DNA of 5,013 nucleotides from Pseudomonadota bacterium (GTDB lineage Bacteria > Desulfobacterota > Desulfovibrionia > Desulfovibrionales > Desulfovibrionaceae): positions 1 through 5,013 of the forward strand of contig JAHJKV010000376.1 of the NCBI GenBank assembly GCA_018822065.1. Reading direction: 5' to 3'. The notes beneath the pieces were generated by a model, which worked only from the letters and a program-made list of their open reading frames with translations, had not been told where the DNA came from and ran no database searches. The position numbers and the translations under genes are program-made. Below, piece by piece: positions 1 to 5,013 of the stretch. Each line of letters starts with the position of its first letter. The first letter of the stretch is position 1.

Positions 1-1172
1 AACACGGTGAAGCCCTGCTTATTGCGAGGCGGGTGGGCCTGACGCAGGACGTCGAGCACTTCGGGGAAGGTGAACCAGCTCGGGACGGGCAGTTCCATCT
101 CCAGACGGCGCAGGAGCTCGCGCTCTGGCAGTTCTTCGGCCTCGCCCATGGCCTGGTCCTCGGGCACGAACCCTTCGGAACCGGAATGGTAGACCATGGG
201 GCGCAGTTCCAGGGGGGTGATGCCCGTTTCTTCCGCGTACTGCCGAAGCAGTGTCAAGGCGCTGCCGCGCGGATAGAAGAGATTGCCGCCGTTGCGGGAG
301 GCGGGGTCGGCCTGATCCGACGCCACCAGAAAATGGGTGCAGCCGTAGTTTTTGCGGACCATGGCCTGCAGGAGCGCCTCGCGCGGGCCAGCAGAACGGG
401 AGGCCAGGGGGATGAGTCCGAGGAGTCCCAGGTCCTGGGGCACATGACGCATGAAGGCCCGGTAGCACCGCACCCGCACAAAATGGTCATCATCCACCAG
501 GGCGGGTTGGTTGACGGCTGGCTGGAGGAAAAGCGCCCCATCGGTCTCGCGCGCGGCAGCCACAAAGGTCTCCAGGTGGGCACGATGGAATGGGGTTTCC
601 GCATGCACACCGATGACCTTGTTCCAACCCAGCTGAGTGAACCGGGTCAGGGTCTCTTGGGGGGCCAAACGGATGTCCAGGGCGTCATAATGCCGGGGCG
701 AAGCCAGACCACGCAGGCGGCCGCCGACGTAAAAGGGCTGGGTTTCCGCAAGGAACTGGCGAACTCCGGAATGCGCCTCGGGGTCGGCAGTGCCGAAGAT
801 GGCCTCGGCCTCGCGAGCCAAGTCTGGCTGCCAGACCTCCTCGACCTCAAGCAGGGCCAGCAGGAAGCCTTCGCGGTCGTTCAGGACCAAAGTACCGCCT
901 GACGAGAGCGTTCCGGCCAGTTTTTCAGAGATGTCCAGGCACACGGGCATGGGCCACAAGATGCCAGACGCCAGACGCATAGACTCCAACACCGACTGGT
1001 AGTCGGTGCTGGAGAGAAAGCCTTTGAGGGGGGCGAAGGCACCGCTCAGCAACAACTCGAGGTTGCACAGTTGGCGCTTGTTCAGATCCGCAGAGGGCAA
1101 GTCGGTCACGGTGGCCTTGAGCTTCGCTGCCTCTTCCGGTGTCACAATCAATGAATATGGCTGATTCTGCAT
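1..1172 (-). CDS. Sat/APS-kinase-like fusion protein with degenerate ATP sulfurylase active site (partial, 3' end outside window)
   Basis: The first 390 residues are visible; the frame is still open at the window edge. The start is the ATG at 1172 (MQNQPYSLIVTPEEAAK), preceded by AGGAA seven bases upstream; an in-frame stop 66 bp before it is the stop of the barrel gene. The fold is ATP sulfurylase (Sat): an N-terminal PUA-like part with LELLLSGAFAPLKGFL near residue 40, then the catalytic domain with RVRCYRAFM, SAGPREALLQAM and RKNYGCTHFLV (273-283). Residues from about 360 (PSWFTFPEVLDVLRQ, then HPPRNKQGFTV) match the junction that leads into the APS kinase domain of Sat/APS-kinase fusions, so a kinase domain probably follows. 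The normal QTRNPxHRAH motif reads HAETPFHRAH (190-199) and the normal GRDHAG reads ASDQAD (284-289). HxxH is kept, but the sulfate-binding Gln, Arg and Asn are gone. Family membership is secure; ATP sulfurylase activity is doubtful. It probably shares a transcript with the two export genes upstream, which suggests a role in PAPS supply for polymer sulfation. Confidence 0.85.
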   Translation of the reverse strand, partial: MQNQPYSLIVTPEEAAKLKATVTDLPSADLNKRQLCNLELLLSGAFAPLKGFLSSTDYQSVLESMRLASGILWPMPVCLDISEKLAGTLSSGGTLVLNDREGFLLALLEVEEVWQPDLAREAEAIFGTADPEAHSGVRQFLAETQPFYVGGRLRGLASPRHYDALDIRLAPQETLTRFTQLGWNKVIGVHAETPFHRAHLETFVAAARETDGALFLQPAVNQPALVDDDHFVRVRCYRAFMRHVPQDLGLLGLIPLASRSAGPREALLQAMVRKNYGCTHFLVASDQADPASRNGGNLFYPRGSALTLLRQYAEETGITPLELRPMVYHSGSEGFVPEDQAMGEAEELPERELLRRLEMELPVPSWFTFPEVLDVLRQAHPPRNKQGFTV

Positions 1173-1238
1173 GGCTCGATTCCTGTTGCGGTTCTTGGAA
1201 TTACCCAAGATTGCACCTAATTCGGGCCAGGTCAATAC

Positions 1239-2414
1239 CTACCGGGCGCCTCCGAGGGTCCATTCATCAGGGAAGGTGAAGTCGAAGCGGACAAAGTAGC
1301 TATTGCGATCCCGATCTTTGTTGTTGATCAGGTTTTCGTTGGTGGAATGGCTCCAGCCGATCCAGAAACGGTGATCCTCGGTCATGTCATACCACCAGGA
1401 AGCCCCGTAGTTCAAATTCCGGCTTTTGGAGGTGGAGAGCACGCCATCTGATTCGGTCTGGGTCATGCTGGCACGCAATTCCAACAAGGAGCGCTCGGTG
1501 GTTTCGTATTGGTGATAGAATTCAAGCCGATCGCGATCCAGGGTGGACCCGGTTAGACCACTGGTGGTATCCCGACCATACTTCAGATGCCCCTTGGAAC
1601 GTTCGTACTCCCAGTCCACGCCAAGCTCGAAGGTGGAGCCGTCTTCGGAGATGGTCCTGTCGATGCCACCGGTATCCAGCTTGTTCGTGTACCATTGGTG
1701 TCCATAGCTGCCTGTGAGGCCCCATATTTCCGTAAGCTGGTAATCAAATCCAACCGAACCGCCATAGGAATTGAAGTTCCCGGTGCCGCCGTCATTAAAC
1801 TGGCTGTCGTATTCGCTGGTGGTCAGCGAACCAAGCAGAGTCAGGCGTTCAGTGGCGGCCCAGGAGATATCACCGCTCAGGGTGTTCCCAGAAGAGTCGA
1901 CGTATTCCTCGGCATACTGGCGATCGAAGTGATTAAAGCTCAAGCCCACCTGGGTCCGTTCCGTCAACATGTATGCTGCACGCCCACCCAGGCTCAACGA
2001 ACCGCGACGCACCTTGTCGGCCACGATGCCAAGTTCCTCCTCGCTCTTGCCCAGAGTGTAGTCCGTCGAATAGGAGACATTGCTGCTCAAGGTCAATCGC
2101 TCAGTGGCCGCGTAGATGGTATCCAGTGTGATGTCCGTTTCCGTACGATCAAGCTCGGCGATGTCACCATACTTGTACCTGGTCAGATTGGCCGTGATGG
2201 TATGCTGGGTCCGTTCGGAATCGATTTCAAGCTTCAGTCGGGGATTCGCCGTAAACTCCATGTCGCCCTTTCCAAGGTACTGCACGTCGTCATTATACGT
2301 GGCGCCCAGATGCAAGGAGGGTGTAAACAGCACTCGCCTTCCGGCATGGGCCGTTCCTGCAAGGCAGGCAACGGTGACCAGCGTCAGGATGGTAGTGGCG
2401 ACAAGGCGTCTCAT
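1239..2414 (-). CDS. Outer-membrane beta-barrel protein of an exopolysaccharide export locus
   Basis: A 391-residue protein with a clear Sec signal peptide (MRRLVATTIL, hydrophobic core to about residue 20, AxA-type cleavage at AHA-24). The mature part is almost entirely alternating polar/hydrophobic strands rich in Y, W, T, S and G. It can be parsed into about 18 strands. Pairs of strands are joined by short turns with a recurring T-E-R signature (D65-SER, YAATER 101-106, YMLTER 148-153, WAATER 185-190, YQLTEI 225-230, WEYER 268-272, YETTER 303-308, YDMTED 342-347); longer loops rich in D, N, G and S lie on the other side. The last strand, SYFVRFDFTF (372-381), is aromatic-rich as in outer-membrane proteins, but ten more residues follow it. 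The start is supported by GGGAG six bases upstream. It begins 25 bp after the OPX gene, so the two are surely co-transcribed. In Myxococcus, OPX proteins lacking a membrane helix work with separate 18-strand barrels; the same role is inferred here. No enzymatic motif was seen. Confidence 0.85.
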   Translation of the reverse strand: MRRLVATTILTLVTVACLAGTAHAGRRVLFTPSLHLGATYNDDVQYLGKGDMEFTANPRLKLEIDSERTQHTITANLTRYKYGDIAELDRTETDITLDTIYAATERLTLSSNVSYSTDYTLGKSEEELGIVADKVRRGSLSLGGRAAYMLTERTQVGLSFNHFDRQYAEEYVDSSGNTLSGDISWAATERLTLLGSLTTSEYDSQFNDGGTGNFNSYGGSVGFDYQLTEIWGLTGSYGHQWYTNKLDTGGIDRTISEDGSTFELGVDWEYERSKGHLKYGRDTTSGLTGSTLDRDRLEFYHQYETTERSLLELRASMTQTESDGVLSTSKSRNLNYGASWWYDMTEDHRFWIGWSHSTNENLINNKDRDRNSYFVRFDFTFPDEWTLGGAR

Positions 2415-2439
2415 GATCGTCTCCCTTTCTCCTGAAGTC

Positions 2440-3024
2440 CTAAGGCACCACTATGGTGTCACCGGGCATCAGCTGCACGTTCTGCAGGAGGTCCTTGCCC
2501 CGAGCCAGGTCGTCGTAGTCGAAGTTGTAGGTGATCTGATTGGTGCCGCTGCCACGGATGAGTAGGACGTTTTCGGTCTCGGCAAAGGGGTTAAACCCCT
2601 GGGCCAGAGCCAAGGCCTGGGTCAGGCTCATCTGATGCCCCATGATGTACATGCCGGGACTGTTGACCTTGCCAATGATATAGACCTTGGGGCTGTTGAT
2701 CTGCAGGAGCATGACCGACACGGGACGATCCGGCACGTAGGTCTTGATCTTGCGTTCCACGTCGAGACGGATTTCCTCGACGGAACGACCGCCGCAGACA
2801 ATCTCGCCCACCAGCGGCAGGGAAATCTTTCCGTCAGGACGGACAACGACCTGTGGCGAAAGCTGCTCATCGCCCCAGACCTGCACCTGCAGAACATCTT
2901 CGGGGCCGACTTTGTATTCGCCAAAACTCACCGTGTTGTTGGCGTCCCGCTCTGCCGCAATGGTCGGACAGGCTACGGCCACCAAGAGCAGCGCCGCGAT
3001 TGTGATGGAAATAATCCGCTTCAT
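2440..3024 (-). CDS. Short periplasmic polysaccharide export protein (Wza/OPX family)
   Basis: A 194-residue protein. The start is the ATG at 3024 (MKRIISITIAALLL) with a strong AAGGAG eight bases upstream. A longer reading from 3129 is rejected because it would run through the sigma-54 promoter and hide the signal peptide. Residues 1-24 are a secretion signal; C19 lies in VAVAC, a poor lipobox, and TIAA-24 offers a signal peptidase I site, so whether it is a lipoprotein is unclear. Residues about 36-110 are the polysaccharide export domain (YKVGPEDVLQVQVWGDE, VVVRPDGKISLPLVGEI). Residues about 113-160 are an SLBB domain (VYIIGKVNSPGMYIMG, LTQALALAQGFNPFAE). The protein ends at LMPGDTIVVP, the usual end of this core. 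Wza itself is about twice as long, with a further SLBB repeat and a C-terminal amphipathic helix forming the outer-membrane pore; both are missing. It should act in the periplasm, passing polymer from an inner-membrane assembly system to an outer-membrane protein, most likely the barrel encoded 25 bp downstream. Confidence 0.92.
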   Translation of the reverse strand: MKRIISITIAALLLVAVACPTIAAERDANNTVSFGEYKVGPEDVLQVQVWGDEQLSPQVVVRPDGKISLPLVGEIVCGGRSVEEIRLDVERKIKTYVPDRPVSVMLLQINSPKVYIIGKVNSPGMYIMGHQMSLTQALALAQGFNPFAETENVLLIRGSGTNQITYNFDYDDLARGKDLLQNVQLMPGDTIVVP

Positions 3025-3032
3025 CGTACTTT

Positions 3033-3038
3033 CTCCTT
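3033..3038 (-). promoter_or_regulatory. Ribosome binding site fixing the OPX start
   Basis: AAGGAG on the minus strand, eight bases before the ATG at 3024. It is a near-ideal Shine-Dalgarno sequence and decides for the 194-residue protein starting MKRIIS over the longer reading from 3129. Confidence 0.85.
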
Positions 3039-3112
3039 CCAAATAGTTTTCAAAATTTTTGTTTGTCTCCGCACACTTGTAGAACTGGCGGAAACCGTCA
3101 CAGGCCCACAAA

Positions 3113-3128
3113 AGCAAGGAGGATGCCA
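3113..3128 (-). promoter_or_regulatory. Sigma-54 (RpoN) -24/-12 promoter of the OPX-barrel-Sat operon
   Basis: Read on the minus strand the site is TGGCATCCTCCTTGCT. It matches the sigma-54 consensus TGGCAC-N5-TTGCW at every key position except the sixth (T for C). GG at 3127-3126 and GC at 3115-3114 are separated by the required ten bases. Transcription is predicted to start near 3102, giving a leader of about 78 bases before the ATG at 3024. Sigma-54 promoters need an ATP-driven activator bound upstream, so these export genes are probably switched on by a specific signal. No sigma-70 site of comparable quality was seen. Confidence 0.75.
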
Positions 3129-3307
3129 AACCCCTCTGACATTGAAGGTTTTCTCCGGGAATCCATTGCAGGCTATGTAAATATATTCATTTAATTCAGA
3201 TATTTATGCTAAACAGCTAAAACACATGCGGAAAATTGGAAACGAACTACTTGGAAGGGGAAATGGGTGGCAAATGGAACTTGTTTCAGGAGAGACGTCA
3301 GATATCG

Positions 3308-3342
3308 GACACCCCTGAAAACATGTATTTTTCAGGGGTGTC
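3308..3342. promoter_or_regulatory. Perfect 14-bp dyad, candidate activator binding site or hairpin
   Basis: The arms are GACACCCCTGAAAA (3308-3321) and TTTTCAGGGGTGTC (3329-3342), fully complementary, with a 7-base spacer CATGTAT. The dyad lies about 205-240 bases upstream of the predicted sigma-54 start site, within the range from which enhancer-binding activators act. As RNA it could also form a stable hairpin in a manC read-through transcript, but neither strand has a U-tract after the stem, so a classical intrinsic terminator is unlikely. The dyad is seen directly; the operator role is inferred. Confidence 0.6.
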
Positions 3343-3490
3343 AGAGGAAAGGCTGCTCGGAAATTCCTGGAATAACCTTGAGGTGATCGTCGTCATCGCC
3401 CCTCACAAATGAAGCTCGGCCGACCGGGACGAATGTCACCTGTCGGGTCGACGCTGGCGGAAGAAAGTACGTAAAAGAGAGGGGTGGAGT

Positions 3491-4945
3491 CTAGGCCTTG
3501 GGGGTTTCACCCTTTCGACCATAAATATCCTCCAGGCGGACGATGTCATCCTCGCCCAGATAGCTGCCGGTCTGGACCTCGATCATTTCCAGAGGGATCA
3601 TGCCGGGATTGTGCAGACGGTGCAGATGGCCCAACGGGATGTAGGTGGACTGGTCCTCGGTGAGGGTCAGTTCCTTGTCGCCGTTGGTCACCCTGGCCGT
3701 GCCCTGGACAACCACCCAGTGTTCAGCCCGGTGGTGGTGTTTCTGCAGCGAAAGGGTCTGGCCGGGTTTGACCATGATGCGCTTTACCTGGAACCGCTCG
3801 CCCTGGGCAATGGTCTGGTAGCTGCCCCAAGGCCGGTAGACCACCTGGTGGGTCAGAACTTCCCGGCGACCGCTTTCAGACAACTCGCCGACCAGTTCCT
3901 TGAGGCCGTCCAGCTTGTCGCGACGGGCCACCAGCAGAGCGTCTCCGGTTTCGACCACTACGGTGTCCGTCAGTCCCAGAGCCGCAATAAGGGTCCCTGT
4001 GGAGTGGAGATAGCACCCCTGGCTCTCCCGGGCGACGACATCGCCCACGGTCACGTTGCCCTGCCCGTCCGGGCTACCGCTGTCCTGGACAGCAGGCCAG
4101 GAACCCAAGTCGCTCCAGGGCAGGCCCAACTCCACCATGCAGAGCTTGTCAGACTTTTCCATCACCGCATAGTCAATGGAATCAGCCGGACAGTTTTTGA
4201 AGGCCTTTTCATCGAGTCGCAAAAAATCGAGATCAACCGCCACGCCGACCACCGCAGCCCGGCAGGCCTCGAGCATTGCCGGAGCAAACGCCTGGAGGGA
4301 TTCCAGATAGGCACGGGCCGTAAACATGAACATTCCGCTGTTCCAGAAGTGATGCCCGGAGGCCACCAGCGCCTGTGCGCGCTCAAGGTCCGGCTTTTCC
4401 TCAAAGGCCTCCACCTCGAACACTCCCTCTTCCAATTTGGCCCCCATCCGCAGATAGCCATAGCCCGTTTCAGGACTCCGTGGCACCACGCCGAAACAGA
4501 CCAGCCGCCCAGCCTTGGCCAGGGCCATGCCATGTTCCACCGCGACATTGAACACTTCGCCGCCTTCCAGTTTATGGTCGGCAGGGAGGATGAGCAGGAC
4601 TTGATCCGGCTCCGCCAGGAGCGCGGCCACTGCTGCGGCAGGTGCCGTGTTTCTTCCCTCGGGTTCAAGGATCACCGTGCCATGCAGGTTGAGCTTGGCC
4701 AGTTCCTGAGCGGCCAGGAAACGGTATTCGTTGTTGCAAATCACCAAAGGTTCGCCGACACCCAGGCCCTGGGCTCGCAGAAGCGTTGCCCCGAGCAGGG
4801 TCTTGCCGTCGGCAAACTCGATAAACTGTTTGGGGTAGCGTTCACGCGAGAGCGGCCAGAGACGAGTTCCTCGCCCGCCACAAAGGATCACGGGAAGCAA
4901 CTCTTGGTGGTCAATGGACGCAGGCGTGGGGTGTTCAAGTGCCAT
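3491..4945 (-). CDS. manC: Bifunctional mannose-1-phosphate guanylyltransferase / mannose-6-phosphate isomerase
   Basis: A complete 484-residue protein of usual length for type II ManC/AlgA/CpsB enzymes. It is a cytoplasmic enzyme that joins mannose-1-phosphate and GTP into GDP-mannose, and in bifunctional members also interconverts fructose-6-phosphate and mannose-6-phosphate. The N-terminal nucleotidyltransferase domain carries the signature GGRGTRLWPLSR...PKQF (23-41), the FEEKP motif (181-185), WNSGMFMF, and WSDLGSW (277-283). The C-terminal cupin (about 370-475) starts with YRPWGSY (370-376), has the metal-binding HHHRAEHW (403-410), and ends with IEVQTGSYLGEDDIVR and YGR. All key residues appear intact. 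The start chosen is the ATG at 4945, with AAGG seven bases upstream; a TTG five codons earlier is possible but would place the AAGG inside the coding sequence. It is separated from the export genes by 466 bp containing a promoter, so it is probably a distinct transcription unit of the same locus. GDP-mannose would feed mannose, fucose or rhamnose units of the exopolysaccharide. Confidence 0.97.
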   Translation of the reverse strand: MALEHPTPASIDHQELLPVILCGGRGTRLWPLSRERYPKQFIEFADGKTLLGATLLRAQGLGVGEPLVICNNEYRFLAAQELAKLNLHGTVILEPEGRNTAPAAAVAALLAEPDQVLLILPADHKLEGGEVFNVAVEHGMALAKAGRLVCFGVVPRSPETGYGYLRMGAKLEEGVFEVEAFEEKPDLERAQALVASGHHFWNSGMFMFTARAYLESLQAFAPAMLEACRAAVVGVAVDLDFLRLDEKAFKNCPADSIDYAVMEKSDKLCMVELGLPWSDLGSWPAVQDSGSPDGQGNVTVGDVVARESQGCYLHSTGTLIAALGLTDTVVVETGDALLVARRDKLDGLKELVGELSESGRREVLTHQVVYRPWGSYQTIAQGERFQVKRIMVKPGQTLSLQKHHHRAEHWVVVQGTARVTNGDKELTLTEDQSTYIPLGHLHRLHNPGMIPLEMIEVQTGSYLGEDDIVRLEDIYGRKGETPKA

Positions 4946-4952
4946 TGTGATG

Positions 4953-4956
4953 CCTT
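4953..4956 (-). promoter_or_regulatory. Ribosome binding site favouring the manC ATG start
   Basis: AAGG on the minus strand, seven bases before the ATG at 4945. It overlaps the first codons of the alternative TTG start at 4960, which makes the ATG the better choice. Confidence 0.6.
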
Positions 4957-4963
4957 GCAATGA

Positions 4964-5000
4964 GCAAACCCCAGGCGGCGCGATGTCGCCCGGGGTCTGC
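4964..5000 (-). repeat. Imperfect 14-bp inverted repeat (hairpin) just upstream of manC
   Basis: On the minus strand the arms are GCAGACCCCGGGCG (5000-4987) and CGCCTGGGGTTTGC (4977-4964), pairing over 14 positions including two G-U wobbles, with a 9-base loop. The stem is GC-rich and ends seven bases before the AAGG of manC. It may be the terminator of a gene beyond the window, though only TCATT follows instead of a U-tract, or a structured 5' leader of manC. The structure is clear; the function is not. Confidence 0.55.
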
Positions 5001-5013
5001 CTGATTCCTTAGA

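Larger units (their letters stand above)
3025..3490. other. 466-bp intergenic regulatory region between manC and the export genes
   Basis: There is no convincing gene here. From the manC side it holds about 145 bases of unassigned sequence, then a perfect 14-bp dyad (3308-3342), a purine-rich patch, an AT-rich stretch (about 3176-3240), a -24/-12 promoter (3113-3128) and a leader of about 78 bases before the OPX start. No intrinsic terminator with a U-tract was found after manC, so how manC transcription ends is unclear. The length and layout fit a promoter region activated from a distance. Confidence 0.7.

Noticed and set aside
33..902. A 289-codon open frame on the plus strand opposite the Sat-like gene
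   Set aside because: It is antisense to a conserved Sat fold and no domain or convincing ribosome binding site was seen.
1198..1230. A possible sigma-70 promoter (TTGACC) or sigma-54 site (TGGCCCG...TGC) before the Sat-like gene
   Set aside because: The -10 at proper spacing (AATCTT) is poor, and the GG to GC distance is two bases too long for sigma-54, so read-through from the barrel gene is simpler.
1587..2435. A 282-codon open frame on the plus strand opposite the barrel gene
   Set aside because: The minus-strand gene has a signal peptide, ribosome binding site and regular strand pattern; the plus-strand frame has none of these.
3025..3129. A 35-residue N-terminal extension of the OPX protein starting at 3129
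   Set aside because: It would overlap the sigma-54 promoter, has no good ribosome binding site, and would bury the signal peptide; AAGGAG before 3024 fixes the shorter start.
3308..3342. The dyad as an intrinsic terminator of manC
   Set aside because: Neither strand carries a run of U after the stem, and the hairpin lies about 150 bases beyond the manC stop codon.
3298..3396. A 32-codon open frame on the minus strand (MTTITSRLFQEF...) running through the dyad
   Set aside because: It has GAGGGG upstream, but only two to four bases from the ATG, no recognisable features, and its length is expected by chance; comparative evidence would be needed to call it.
3611..4963. A 450-codon open frame on the plus strand opposite manC
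   Set aside because: It lies wholly opposite a gene with every ManC motif intact, its translation has no recognisable domain, and its composition is that of an antisense shadow in GC-rich DNA.

Overview
The window looks like part of an exopolysaccharide synthesis and export locus of a Gram-negative bacterium. All four genes that can be supported lie on the minus strand and read from right to left. A short periplasmic OPX protein followed by an outer-membrane barrel gene, a sigma-54 type promoter, moderately high GC and a Sat/APS-kinase type gene together suggest a deltaproteobacterium, perhaps of the Desulfovibrio group. That assignment is inference; no marker gene is present.

Layout in transcription order. 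(1) 5013-4946: leader of manC, containing a 14-bp imperfect hairpin. (2) 4945-3491: manC, a complete bifunctional mannose-1-phosphate guanylyltransferase / mannose-6-phosphate isomerase that makes GDP-mannose. (3) 3490-3025: a 466-bp non-coding region with a perfect 14-bp dyad, an AT-rich stretch and a well-spaced -24/-12 sigma-54 promoter. (4) 3024-2440: a 194-residue Wza-family (OPX) polysaccharide export protein that lacks the membrane-spanning C-terminal part of Wza. (5) 2414-1239: a 391-residue outer-membrane beta-barrel that can be parsed into 18 strands joined by eight short T-E-R-like turns. (6) 1172-1: the first 390 residues of a Sat/APS-kinase-like protein, cut by the window edge just where the kinase domain should begin.

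How they may work together. ManC supplies GDP-mannose for the polymer. The short OPX protein and the barrel encoded 25 bp downstream are candidates for a two-part export channel across periplasm and outer membrane. The Sat/APS-kinase-like protein would link the locus to PAPS, the donor for sulfating a polysaccharide. Its Sat domain, however, has lost the residues that bind sulfate (QxRN and GRDH motifs) while keeping the HxxH nucleotide motif, so it is probably not an ordinary ATP sulfurylase. The export genes appear to be controlled from a sigma-54 promoter, with the distal dyad as a possible enhancer site for an activator protein. The most interesting points are the degenerate Sat domain and this promoter/dyad arrangement.
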